From Armadillidium nasatum (lineage: Eukaryota > Arthropoda > Malacostraca > Isopoda > Armadillidiidae): a DNA stretch of 30,000 nt. Within the stretch, counting starts at the first letter, position 1, and the number at the start of each line of letters is the position of its first letter. The stretch lies in the NCBI GenBank assembly GCA_009176605.1, contig SEYY01021859.1, positions 90,001 to 120,000 on the forward strand, in the 5' to 3' direction. This document shows positions 1 to 24,522 of the stretch, in pieces. The notes under the pieces are model-generated. The model saw only the letters and a list, made by a program, of their open reading frames with translations, was not told where the DNA came from and did no database searches. The position numbers and the translations under genes were made by a program.

Positions 1-699
1 ACAGTTAATATCATTAATAAAGTTATAACGATTGTGCGAATGGTTCGAAAATCTCCCTTGAAAAATGATAATCTTCAGAGTTATGTTTAATCTTAATTCA
101 AGCAAAAAATTTTAAGCTTAGCACTCAATTATAAAACTAGATGGAAAAGTTTGGTAGCCATATTAGAATGATTCTTACAGTTAAATCACAAACTGAAAAA
201 ACAGTGATTGAATATAATATGAAAAATCCAATTTGTGAAGCACCCATAAAAATTTTTTAAAAAAGATTCAATAATAAAACCCAACAGGTTGCCATAGGGC
301 CCCATTCAATCAAAGCCCAATAATGCCCCATGCCAAAACCAACAGTGACCATGGTATTTTTGTTACCAGTCTTCGCTTTGGGTTCATAAGCAATTTACCT
401 TAGGTTTTTGTATGGAAAACCTTTTATCCCCAATGGAAAAATCTATAAAGCCCATGCAAAAACCTATTTAACATTCAAAATAAATAAACTGGCTTTTTGC
501 GGTTATTTTCCCTGCTAACGCAACCTTCATGTATACAATGTATTTAAAACATAAACATAAACTAAGTATTATATTTGAAAACGAAACCTGATATTTCTCT
601 GAAATGAAGTTGCACCATCTGTTGAGCTTGAAACGAATTCACCGATCAGAAAGCGAACCCTTATACTATTTAAAAACCACTAACTATAAAATAATAAAA
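1..699. other. AT-rich sequence without a recognised gene
   Basis: No open frame of meaningful length or recognisable motif is visible on either strand. A somewhat less AT-rich patch around 285-450 has no family resemblance I can name. It may be decayed TE or ordinary intergenic DNA. Confidence 0.6.
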
Positions 700-1064
700 A
701 GTTAAAACGAAGGGAACAATAAATAAATAATTAAAAAAGAAAACAAGGATAAAAGAGCTACGAACGTTTCAGGAAACTAACTCTTCCCTCTCATCAGCGC
801 AACTGAAGACAGCAAGCAGAAAGCAAAAGCAAGAAGCTTCACGTCGCCAGAAGTTCAAAAAGTAAAAAATTACCCAACATCGAGGACACCAAATCTTGTA
901 CCTATTGCGTATGTAGAAAAACGTTTTTAAAAATAACCTAAAAGAACAGTGTCCGTATCAAAAAAGCCTGAAGAAGTATTGAAATTATCTAATGTTTTAA
1001 TAAAAAGGCTTCAATGAATCTGTTTAGATTTTTTGACTTTGATGAAAACTAAAATGTAGCATCA
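700..1064 (-). mobile_element. 3' noncoding part of a PLE remnant, with a hammerhead-like core
   Basis: This stretch lies directly downstream, on the minus strand, of the PLE coding remnant at 1065-1813, so it is taken as the 3' noncoding end of the same element. On the minus strand it carries the string CTGATGA (797-791), a 20-nt segment that can pair AGGGAA (789-784) with TTTCCT (776-771), and then GAAAC (770-766). This is the order of the conserved hammerhead ribozyme core. Hammerhead motifs are established features of the terminal repeats of PLEs. A short stem III (ACG/CGT) could follow, but I cannot find a convincing stem I, so activity is doubtful. The outer boundary near 700 is estimated. 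Confidence 0.5.
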
Positions 1065-1813
1065 TTCCAGTTTATATTGTGATTGTTATATGAAGAAAAA
1101 TTGCATTGCTGGTGTTGCATCTTCTTACATAGGTTTGGTGTTGTTCTACACGAGTATGCAACGATTTGATAGTTTCGCCTATATAAAGAGAGTTGCAAGA
1201 ATTGCATGGAATTTTATAGACACCTCCCATCTTTTCTGTAAATGTAATATAATATGTGATAAGGGTATAAGAAATTTTATCAGGGAAACTAAAAATTAGA
1301 TGGATATTGCAAAGAGAGGAGATAGTAAATTTTAAGGACGACAAGGAATCATTATAAGGAACCCCTACATTATTACTGGGGGGTTTCCTTGGTGAAATAT
1401 TTTTATCTTTACATAGGAAGAGTTTGGCTCTGTGATATTGTTTGTTAATAACTTGTAAAGTTTTTCTAAGGGATAGGAATTGATGAGTTATGAATGTAAT
1501 ATCTTCATCGATATATATCATTTCTGTGATCAACAAGGAACGCAAAAAAGTATTGAAAATATGTTTCATGTGGTTAGGATGATCTGAAAAAGAATGTAAG
1601 AGCTGGTTGCGTTAAGTTGGCTTTCTATATAATCTAAATTCTAATTTTTCGTGATTTTGTATAATTAATATGTTCAGAAATGCAATTTTATTAGTTTGTG
1701 TTTCTATAGTAAATTTAATTGAAGGAGTCAATTGATTAACTGTGATAAAAAGTCGTTTAAAGGAAAATTATTGAGCACAATTGCTAAAACATCAACATAT
1801 CTGAACCCAATTA
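1065..1813 (-). pseudogene. Penelope-like element RT/GIY-YIG pseudogene
   Basis: Read on the minus strand from about 1813, broken frames give, in order: an RT motif C relic reading FRYVDVLAI, a following IKFTIE...IAFLNILI...FRLYRKPT block typical of the region after the PLE RT catalytic motif, and finally a GIY-YIG endonuclease core, GVYKIPCNSCNSLYIGET, with conserved downstream Arg and His (RVEQH) at about 1069-1235. PLEs are retroelements whose single protein joins a telomerase-related RT to a GIY-YIG nuclease. Here the expected YVDD has lost one Asp codon, and several frameshifts and stops interrupt the frame (for example a stop after the RKPT block). The 5' part of the gene is absent: coding similarity stops exactly at the (TA)n array at 1814. 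The copy is dead. Confidence 0.8.
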
Positions 1814-1814
1814 A

Positions 1815-1899
<85 letters not shown>
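1814..1899. repeat. (TA)n microsatellite
   Basis: Near-perfect TA array with one phase break (TATTATA) near 1834. It separates the truncated PLE remnant on the left from a hAT-like element on the right. Confidence 0.98.
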
Positions 1900-1901
<2 letters not shown>

Positions 1902-2032
1902 GTGGAGTGAAGTATCGGTATCGGCAGTATCGGCACATTTTTTGGTATCGGTATCGGACGCTCAGGTATCGGTATCAGTCGGCTAAAAATGGCCGATACC
2001 GATACGATACCAATTTTTTTCGTCCCTAGTAA
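1900..2032. mobile_element. Short hAT-like nonautonomous element (family B, CGGTAT hexamers)
   Basis: The segment starts with GGGTGGAGTGAAGTATCGG and ends with CCAATTTTTTTCGTCCCTA, which in reverse complement starts TAGGGACGAAAA, so the ends are imperfect inverted repeats. Between them GGTATCGGTATCGG runs occur on one side and CCGATACCGATACG on the other. The same hexamer-rich ends occur at 6606-6700 and 17390-17479, whose outer termini read TAGGGATGGAGCGATACC. Short terminal inverted repeats with repeated subterminal motifs fit hAT-type MITEs; no transposase is present. Superfamily assignment is inference. Confidence 0.6.
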
Positions 2033-2371
<339 letters not shown>

Positions 2372-2619
2372 AGGGGAGAACGTATCGCCGTCCAAAGCGA
2401 TGCAAGTACCCTTTATTAGGCATACTCCGGGGAGTGACAGTATGGTCTAGAATCTAGACCATTTCGTTTCACTTCTAGCCCTTTGGTTTGTTCCTTTTCG
2501 CTTTTCACCTTCTCAGAGGGTCTCTAATGTACCTCGACTCATATTGGAGTGTCTATGCTCCCACTTCCTCCCCTACTCCTTCTCATGTTCCAAATTTACA
2601 GCGCTACTCGTCAAATACC

Positions 2620-2657
<38 letters not shown>

Positions 2658-2875
2658 AAATCAAAGCAGCCTCAGAGATGCTTCGAGAGCGGCGTTCTTT
2701 TTAAAGTTTTCAAGTTCAATTGGAAGCATCTCATTCCTTCTTTCTTTGATCTTTAAGACTTCATAAGAACCTTTACTGGTGATCTCTTTATTCCTCTGAC
2801 TCTTGGTCTTCCGCTCTTTGCATTTTCGGTTAATCTTTTGCTATCGCGCTGGATTTCGAAAACCTTCGAAGCTGT
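2372..2875. other. No confident gene; possible decayed 5' part of LINE-A, with an A29 tract
   Basis: Pyrimidine-rich sequence resembling the composition of the LINE-A coding strand downstream, but no residue-level match that I trust. An uninterrupted run of 29 A lies at 2625-2653. Short homology to LINE-A may begin around 2690-2750. Confidence 0.4.
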
Positions 2876-3715
2876 AAACTTGATTCTAAACTTCCCTCTT
2901 TCAGAATTTATCCTTCTCTTGATTTTCTTTCTGATCGATCTATAGCTGCTGTTGTAACGGCCACCGTTCTTCCTTAAATCTATAATAGTGTGTTCCTTTT
3001 ATTCTGTCCAACCCAAAACTTTTTAATTTTCATAAAATCTTCTCTCTATTACTTCATCTCCTATCCTATGTGCATTGATCCACCCTCATACTCCTTTCAT
3101 TTTGAAGGCGCCCCTCCAGCACAGTTATTTGACACTAGAAAGGTGACTTGGAATATCTGAGAAGAAATGAGGAAGAGGAGAGAAACATAGTTTTTATGCC
3201 CAAAAACTCATGCCTCATCTCCTCGAGCAGCTTCACAAACGTAAATCTCGAACACGCACTCAAGCCTTCAATCTGTCCTTAATGATCCTAGTGGTCTTCT
3301 TGGAAAATCATACTCTCTTTCTAAACAGTTCTAATAGGTTGAGTATTCTGTACACAAATTTATGCAATCCAATTGCTTTACTTTATAGGGATGTTGTCGC
3401 TCTGTATGGAACGCATCACATCGATATCGTCAGCTCTCCTTGACAAGTGTAGTCTGGCTTTCTCTTAAGAACTCTTCCTTGCTCAAATAATTCTCACAGT
3501 TTTTCTGCCGTAAACTGCTGCTACTCACTATATACAATCGCTAAACAATGACACTGATCTTCTGAAATACCGTGCTTTCTCCTCCATTGAAACACGTTGG
3601 TTAAACGAATTCTACACAGTCTAATCTTCTCGTTAACTGTCTGATTCTAGACGAACCGCTATGCTAATCTTTATACACAAAACTGGTAAGTCTGGAACAC
3701 ACTCTTTTTTCTATT
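2876..3715 (+). pseudogene. LINE-A copy 1, RT pseudogene
   Basis: Broken frames on the plus strand reproduce the block order of the better copies at 7096-8185 and 24523-26739. They include a FLSDRSIAAVV-like segment near 2925-2960, a SSPILC...HPHTPFILKAP region corresponding to the part after the RT catalytic motif near 3055-3115, a decayed thumb/connection with KQF*VEYSVH near 3320-3350, and a tail ending in a SRRTAMLIFIHKTGKSGTHSF-like block near 3650-3710. The RT catalytic Asp pair is not recoverable. In a jockey/CR1-type LINE this region makes the reverse transcriptase that copies the RNA at a nicked target. This is the oldest of the three LINE-A copies, and its 3' end is missing. Confidence 0.65.
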
Positions 3716-3974
3716 TACGATAAGTCGAATGACCCAACTCTGGTGGAAAATTAGTAGTTTTCTGTCTTACAACAAGGACATTATAATATTTATAATATAT
3801 TATATATATAATATTATAATTATTAGATAGAGAGAGATTAGAGATATATAGAAAAGGAGGGTGAAAGAATTTGGAAAGCACCAGGGTGGGATTAAGGAGT
3901 GAAAAGACAGAAAATAATAGAAGGGAGGAGGAAGAGGAGATCGGCGAAGGTGATGCGAGGTATTTGGTAGAGAG
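3716..3974. other. AT-rich and purine-rich spacer
   Basis: An interrupted TA/TAATA stretch at 3781-3825 is followed by purine-rich DNA at 3830-3974. No gene is recognised. Confidence 0.6.
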
Positions 3975-4232
3975 AGTGATGGCATCCGCATCCGCATCCG
4001 CATGCGCGGATGCGGAACATCCGCACAAAAATCAACATCGCATCCGCATCCGCATCCGCATTTTCGAAAATTCAACATCCGCATCCGCATCCGCATCCGC
4101 ATTTTCGAAAATTCAACATCCGCATCCGCATCCGCATCCGCATTTCAAAAATTCAATCCCATCCGCATCCGCATCCGCATTTATTCGAATCCGCATCCGC
4201 ATCCGCAAATTAGAAAATATGACATCCGATCC

Positions 4233-4238
<6 letters not shown>
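3975..4238. mobile_element. hAT-like nonautonomous element, family A (ATCCGC hexamers), copy 1
   Basis: The element begins AGTGATGG and ends CCATCACT, giving perfect 8-bp inverted ends. The interior is four blocks of (ATCCGC)n, each separated by a spacer of the type TTTTCGAAAATTCAAC. The spacers recur at 4065, 4106 and 4146, i.e. at about 41 bp. The right end reads TTAGAAAATATGACATCCGATCCATCACT and is shared with the copy at 5503-5782. Repeated subterminal hexamers are compatible with hAT transposase binding sites, but no coding capacity is present, so superfamily assignment is inference. The right terminus touches the following (TA)n array. Confidence 0.65.

Positions 4239-4310
<72 letters not shown>
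4239..4310. repeat. (AT)n microsatellite
   Basis: Perfect dinucleotide array, directly between the right end of hAT-like family A copy 1 and the 5'-truncated end of LINE-C. Confidence 0.98.
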
Positions 4311-6808
<2,498 letters not shown>

Positions 6809-7095
6809 GGGAATCCGACTGACGATATTGGCTTCGAAAAACTCCATATAAAGGTTGGCCATAACAGGACTCAGGCTATTGCCCATTCCAATACCATAAA
6901 TTAAATATTTTTCTCCGTACATATTTTTATCAATTTAATAAAACTTTGTAAAGGAAGTGGCAATGGATGATTTTCCAGTTTGGTAGTCAAAAATTGGGGG
7001 GGGTTGGGGGTTGGTACATTGGTAAAAAAGATGACGACGTCGAAACTTATCTGAATGTGAGTTTCTGGAATATTATTACAGATGGCTGAGCCATA
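6809..7095 (-). pseudogene. PLE reverse transcriptase fragment
   Basis: On the minus strand the segment carries RT motif A as ISFDVV followed, after a one-base shift, by LFTNVPT (7035-7055 region), then QSFIKLIKICTEKNI, and, after another shift, motif B as GIGMGNSLSPVMANLYMEFFEANIVSRIP. This is the order seen in Penelope-like RTs (FDV-SLFTN, then GMGxxLSPVxANxYMExFE). The palm continues to the TA array at 6808, where it stops before motif C. It is a short, frameshifted, dead piece from a PLE lineage closer to the 1.1-1.8 kb remnant than to the 9.4-12.1 kb element, judging by the YME-FE wording of motif B. Confidence 0.75.
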
Positions 7096-9911
<2,816 letters not shown>

Positions 9912-11604
9912 AACCAGATAAGGGAAAAGGCGTAGTAATACTTAATAAAACCGACTATATTAATAAACTTTCTAATTTAATTTCTGATCCTTCTAAATTT
10001 AAAGTCCTAAAAGTAGATATTTTTAAGCATATTCTTAAAATTGAAACAAAAATCAATAACTTTGTCAGGAAATTAAAGTCTCTCAATGTTTTGCCCCCCA
10101 ATTCTGACCTACATATTTCTGGTACAATTCCTGGTTCTATTTATGGACTTCCCAAGATTCACAAGCCTAATGTCCCACTTCGTCCAATTTTGTCAGCTAT
10201 AAATTCCCCCACGTATAAACTCGCAAAGTTTTTAGTTCCCCATCTTGAAGCTATAACTAAGAATGACTATACAATTCACGACAGTTTCCATTTTGTAGAT
10301 CAAATAAAAAACCTGTCTTTTGGACAATGCTACATGGCTAGTTTTGACGTTGAGTCCCTTTATACAAACATACCAGTTTCCGAAACAATCAATATAATTA
10401 CACAATCAATTTTTAATAACATGTCACCTCTTAATTTGGATCCCTCTCTTGATTCTAATATCAGTTCTGCTCATTTTAAAAAACTTTTACAATTGGCCAC
10501 AGAGGACACGATATTTCTTTTTAACAATATTCTTCACCAGCAAATTGATGGCATGGCGATGGGTTCACCTCTTGGTCCATCATTTGCGAATGCTTTTTTA
10601 GCTCATCACGAATCCATTTGGATTGATCAATGTCCCCAGAGTTTTAAACCTATATTTTACCGTAGATATTTAGATGATTGTTTTATTATTTTTAAAGACG
10701 AATCCCATTCATCTCAATTCTTGAACTATCTTAACTGCAAACATTCTCACATTAAATTTACTATGGAACAAGAAAATAATTGCTCCCTCCCTTTTTTGGA
10801 CATACTTATAGAGCGCAAAACAGATTGTTTTCAGACTTCAGTATATCGTAAGCTTTCCTCGACTATTTTGGGTACTAATTTCTTCAGTTTTATTCCTTCA
10901 CGTTTTAAACTTAATAGTATTTTGTGCAAGATTGATAGAGCACACAAAATTTGCTCCAACTGGTTAAACTTCCATAAAGAAATTTGTTACTTACGAAAAT
11001 TTTTTGGCACCAATTTTTTTCCTCCCCATATGTTCGATAAAATTTTAGCATCATATCTTAATAGCATTTTTCGCCCACAGATCGCTGATTTTTCCGTTCC
11101 GAAAATGGTGGTTTATCTGAAACTTCCCTTTTTAGGTCCTAAATCTACAGATTTGACAAAACTACTAAAAGAAATTTTGACTCCTTTGTTTCCACATATT
11201 GATTTCAAATATATTTCATCCAATCCTTTTAGTTTAGGCTCTTTTTTTCGAATAAAGGAACGTATCCCGAAGTTATTGAGGTCCTCTGTTGTTTATAAAT
11301 ATACGTGTGCAAGTTGTAACGCTTGCTATATAGGGGAAACTTCCCTTCAACTTACAGTCCGGATCTCAAAACACAAGGGTCTTTCGTTCAGAACTGGTCT
11401 GCCATTGACAAACCCGGAGAATTCTGCAATTCGGGATCATGCTTTCCAACAAGACCACCCCATTTTAAACGATAATTTTGCAATAGTAAAACCATTCAAC
11501 TCAGTTACTGATGGCAGAATTTTGGAGTCCATATTTATAAGGAACCAAAACCCGTCACTAAATAATAATATTAGTTCCATCCGTTTGTACACGGTTTGAT
11601 CAGA

Positions 11605-12107
11605 CTGTGCGCTTTTATTATATGTATTATGTATGTATATATTGTTCATTTTAATTTAATTTTACCATTTTCTGTTATTGTATGGATTGTTTCTCTCACA
11701 AAATGTTAATAACCAACCACCCAAATTAATTTATATGTTATTCTGTTATTTTAAAATGTTCAGTTTTTGAAATTCTTCTGGATCGATAGAAGGTGCGAGT
11801 TCTTGTTTAGTTATGATTTTGAGTGCATATGTAATTTTTTCATCTTTTTAAATTTTTACTTGAATTGATTTTGTTTATATTTAGTTTCTAATTTTTTAAT
11901 TGTATAATTTTTTTAAAAAAAATTTTTTTATTGTAATTTTAACAGTTTTTTGAATTCTTTAATTGTTAGTTTTTTAATCATTTTTTAATCATTTTTTAGA
12001 TTGTCACTGAGGATGGATTTAGATAATCCGAAACGTTTGAAAATATTAAAATAAAAAAAGGAAAAGAAATGTTGAAAATTTTGATTGCAGTTTATGCCTT
12101 CATCATA
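11605..12107. repeat. PLE right inverted-repeat arm (3' noncoding region)
   Basis: Begins CTGTGCGCTTTTATTATATG just after the stop and ends TTTATGCCTTCATCATA. Carries the hammerhead-like core on the plus strand: CTGAGGA (12007-12013), stem GGATT/AATCC (12015-12019 with 12025-12029), GAAAC (12030-12034). Confidence 0.93.
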
Positions 12108-12996
<889 letters not shown>

Positions 12997-13855
12997 TAAG
13001 TTATTGAATGTTCATTAATCGTTTTATATAAGATGAATATATCACTTTCCACAGTTGCTAAGTATAATTTATTACCTGTACAAAATTTGATTGCCAATTT
13101 ATTAAAGTTGATGACAAAAATTTACGACAGAATAAGGGAAAGATCTTCAATTTTTTATGTTTCTATTTTCGATTTTAATTGAAATATTTTTTATTTTATT
13201 TTTAAATTCAATTTGATTTTAAAAACAAGCACCAAATTTTAAAATGCAACACTTAAATAATTAACGTTACTAAAATGTATCAAAATTTTTTTCCAGTCCT
13301 TATCTTGAATTTGTTCTTGCCAGTGATAGATGGAAAACAATAAAAAAATGTGTTTTCTTTTTCCTAAGATCTGTTTGATTGTCAATTTGTTTTCAAAATT
13401 GTAGTAAGAATTAAATTATCAAATAGATCAACTACATACGTTATGCATCATGAAAATCGAGGCTATCATCAGCAGGTTAGATAAATTTAGAATACTTTAA
13501 TAAAACTTTAGAATACTGAAAGCCAACTTTCGTCATTGTATTACAAGTTCAAAATATATTTAAAATAATTCAATTACAAAATACACCAAAATTGTTTCAA
13601 CTTTTTAATTCGAACCAAATATTCTTAAGCTTCTTGCACATTTTACAGACCTTATTTTATTTTAAAGTATCTTATTAATTTAATTTATGTCTGTAACACA
13701 ATAGCATAATTTTGTTTATAATTTTCTTACAAAATAAGAGCCAAGTTTATTTTCAGTTCAAAATTTTTAATAGCAAATAACTGCATTCTTATCTTCTACA
13801 AATCAGCAAACATAGTATCATTAATTTTCATTCTAAAGCATACGCGGGAGCACAA
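12997..13855. other. AT-rich sequence, no gene
   Basis: Nothing recognised on either strand over about 860 bp; long frames are absent. It could be ordinary intergenic or intronic DNA. Confidence 0.6.
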
Positions 13856-14019
<164 letters not shown>

Positions 14020-14257
14020 GTGGACCGGATAGTAATTTTTTTACTATCCGCGGATGCGGTTGCGGTTGCGGATATTCAATTGAGGATATCCGCATATGCG
14101 GATGAGGATAGTTTAATTTTTTAAGAGTTTTTGCCATAGAGTCTTGGAATTTTAAATATAATATCCAGAATCTATGTTACTAGGGTGTGGGACGGGGACC
14201 CAACTCTTGAACATCCCACCAACCTCTTTCCCCAACCTCCACCCATTTGAAAAATGG

Positions 14258-14402
<145 letters not shown>

Positions 14403-14437
14403 CCAGTAATTCAGTATTACTTTCACACTTCACAGTT

Positions 14438-14875
14438 TCACATATTCCATTTGAAGTTAATAATTGGTAAGTTATTTTTTAGAAATAAAAGCTTTTGGGC
14501 TCTTTCAGGTGAAAGTTTGGTTCGCTTTTCGTCGTAAATGAGGCCTGCTCCACTGAAAAGACGCTCACTAGCAACACTAGTTGAAGGACATGCTAAATAA
14601 GTCCTTGCCAGCTCAGCAAGAAAAGGGAAACTTTTGTAATTATCTCTCCACCAAACCAGTTGGTCTTTATCTGCCTCCAAACGTGGGAGTTTCAGATAAT
14701 TTTCAATAATCGATATTATATCCTTTGACATTTCTGACTGTGATTCTTCATCGCTGCTGGAAGCTAGAAGATCTTTCATTGATTTAGCAATGCTTAAGCT
14801 AACATATTTTGTTTCTTTTGTATCTGAGAGCTTTTGCTTTTTCTTGAAAGGCGTTATTTTAGCTGTTTCTATCAT
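14438..14875 (-). pseudogene. hAT transposase C-terminal dimerisation region (truncated gene)
   Basis: The 145-residue frame contains the hallmark C-terminal hAT motif: VWWRDNYKSFPFLAELARTYLACPSTSVASERLFSGAG in two adjacent pieces (residues about 74-111), followed by the conserved Arg-Leu-Pro-Glu region and LLFLKNN (129-135). In hAT transposases this region mediates dimerisation and contributes the last structural part of the RNase H-like core. The first ~70 residues are a charged linker (KKKQKLSDTKE, SSSDEESQSE). Upstream of the ATG the sequence goes straight into the terminal-repeat region, so the BED finger and catalytic core are deleted. It is not functional as a transposase, though the frame itself is intact. 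Similar motifs occur in ZBED-type domesticated proteins, but the transposon ends argue against domestication. Confidence 0.88.
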
Positions 14876-14961
14876 CTCATCGCATAAGCATCCTAATTTT
14901 TTACTATCAGCGGATGGGGATGCGGTTGCGGATATCCGCGGATGCGGATATCCGGTCCACC

Positions 14962-15714
<753 letters not shown>

Positions 15715-16102
15715 CCAGAGGTCAAACGGCCGACAAGCCATTAACAAAATTTTGTTACTCATTCAAAACGTCGACAACTTGTTTTGGTAAGGTCAAAGAG
15801 GTCGACAACATTTTTTTACACCTCGTCCAAATCGTCGACACAATAAATCAATAGATTTATATCATCACCACTCACTGGGGCTGGGCTCTTCGTTGACAAA
15901 TGTTCGTGTGCTATGCTTTTATTAAAATATATTAAAAACAAATAATACATTTATAATTATAATAATAAAAAAAAAAAACAAGTTTACATATTGATTGTAT
16001 CGATATTAAAAAACAGTCAAACAGTCGACACATTTTTTTAACGTATGGACAAATCCTAGACAGTTCAAACTGAAAAGACTTTCAAAATTGTTGACTTGTC
16101 GA
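15715..16102. repeat. Unclassified sequence with spaced GTCGACA motifs
   Basis: No gene. TCGACA occurs at 15771, 15802 and 15835 (spacing 31 and 33 bp), again at 16025, and TCGAC at 16099. Two of the units continue similarly (GTCGACA, then CATTTTTTTA at 15801 and 16024). It may be part of a larger element that includes the fold-back unit to the right. Confidence 0.45.
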
Positions 16103-16582
16103 CGTTAGTAGTATGAGTAGCGATTTCGGCAGGTGCCAGATTTAGCTACTTTCCGAAAATTCTGGCAACCTAAGCCAAAACGGGATTTTTATTTGCAATG
16201 CAAATCAATCCGCTCAAATTGACCTCATGCTCTTTCCTGACACCATTTTGGGTGGTTCAACCTATTGAAATTGGCCTCAAGTCTGGAGAAGGGGCCCCGT
16301 GAACCCCCCAAAAATGGTATCAGGAAGTTGCCTGAGTTTGCAAAATCGCTGCGTTCACCTCACTCTCTTTCCTGACCATTTTCTTTGCGGTTCAGTTCGG
16401 CTGAAGTTGACTCGAATCCGGGGGTCCAGGGTCCGTGAACCGACAAAGAAAATGTCAGGAAGGTCCCTGAGAATGTAGGATTGCACGCAAATGCAGAAAA
16501 GACCGTTAGGGACAGGTTGCCAGATTTTTTGGAAAGTACCTAAATCTGGCACCTACCGAAATTGCTACATATACTACTGACG
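16103..16582. mobile_element. Fold-back element with nested hairpins
   Basis: The ends form a ~69-bp inverted repeat (16103-16171 with 16514-16582; shared strings include AGGTGCCAGATTTAG, TACTTTCC and TCTGGCAACCT). Inside are two further palindromes in tandem: arms 16232-16259 with 16300-16327 (CTTTCCTGACACCATTTTGG type), and arms 16367-16394 with 16436-16463 (CTTTCCTGACCATTTTCTTT type). The two internal hairpins are related to each other, each beginning CTCTTTCCTGA and reaching GGTTCA at the loop side. There is no coding capacity. Fold-back or MITE-type DNA element is the natural class; the superfamily is unknown and no target duplication is evident. Confidence 0.75.
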
Positions 16583-16910
16583 TTTTGGGTATAGCTTTGT
16601 CCGAATTCCAAAGACGGTCGTTCCTTATAGATCGTAGTGGTGGACCCACGCTTCATCTTCATTACAATGTTTTGAAGAAATTCTGTACACCTTCGGCATG
16701 CAAAAATTTAATCACTGCAATTTGCTTCAACAAAGTATCACTATTAACTTCTATTTTTCTATCATTACACAGCAATGAATAGATTAACTATACCGTTCGC
16801 GTTTCAAATCTATTCTACAAATTTCTAACTTTCGAACTCTGGTCTGAGTATGTTTATACCGGTTTCCGTTGCTTAGCAATGCATCAGCAGGCATTATTTT
16901 TAAGCCCGCC

Positions 16911-16913
<3 letters not shown>
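16583..16913 (-). other. No gene; possible PLE terminal sequence with hammerhead-like core
   Basis: On the minus strand, next to the TA array, are CTGATGC (16887-16881), a TTGC/GCAA stem (16879-16876 with 16872-16869) and GAAAC (16866-16862), followed by CGGTATAAAC. This is close to a hammerhead core, with position A9 replaced by C. Nothing coding is seen. Confidence 0.35.

Positions 16914-17003
<90 letters not shown>
16914..17003. repeat. (TA)n microsatellite
   Basis: Uninterrupted, about 90 bp. Confidence 0.98.
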
Positions 17004-17007
<4 letters not shown>

Positions 17008-17389
17008 TGTAGATCCATAATGCTCAAATGAATGTAAATTTATGTGATGAAGTAATTAGAACTTGTAATGGATTGTCCTATGCACTTTTCTCCCTAAGTA
17101 ACTTAATCTTGTGTTGATCAATTCTTCATCCACCGTTCATACCAATATCCTTCCCTATTAATACGAATTAGCTCCAAGCAAGCAATCTCTGCTGCCTATT
17201 ACTTCAGACATAAAAGTATTCTTGGTGCGATTCCAATTAATTATTCATTATTGTATATATATCAATACCTTTTTAATTTTCCTTGATTTTCATTTTCTTT
17301 CAGAGAGTTCTCTTAGAAGCATATTATCTCTTATCTTAACACCTAATCCCAATCATTCATTCCTTTTTACCCTAAACATATCTTTTAAA
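17004..17389. other. AT-rich spacer, no gene
   Basis: No motif or long frame is recognised. Confidence 0.6.
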
Positions 17390-21094
<3,705 letters not shown>

Positions 21095-21127
21095 ATGATG
21101 AAAACGTCAAAGAATTAAAGAAAACTA

Positions 21128-21459
<332 letters not shown>

Positions 21460-21588
21460 CCGTCACTGAAAATTCAAATTCTGAGAATAAAATTATGCAT
21501 AAATAAAGAATTTTATTTTCGGTTCAAAAAATCTACGAAAAAATAAAGTTGCTTTCCGGAATCATCAATGACGGAAGATACGCTACAT

Positions 21589-24442
<2,854 letters not shown>

Positions 24443-24522
<80 letters not shown>
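24443..24522. repeat. (AT)n microsatellite
   Basis: Marks the 5' truncation point of the longest LINE-A copy. Confidence 0.98.

Noticed and set aside
4021..4200. CRISPR-like array of regularly spaced repeats
   Set aside because: The 41-bp periodicity comes from hexamer blocks with a constant spacer; the spacers are identical, not unique, and the DNA is clearly eukaryotic TE sequence.
11290..11560. GIY-YIG domain as a phage or intron homing endonuclease
   Set aside because: It is fused in frame to a Penelope-type RT with YLDD, the standard PLE arrangement.
11437..11649. 70-codon minus-strand frame starting MNNIYIH
   Set aside because: It is the antisense reading of the PLE right inverted repeat and C-terminus; it only mirrors the artificial start at 9866.
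14438..14875. Domesticated ZBED-type host gene
   Set aside because: It lies between perfect transposon inverted ends and lacks the rest of the transposase; a truncated transposon is the simpler reading.
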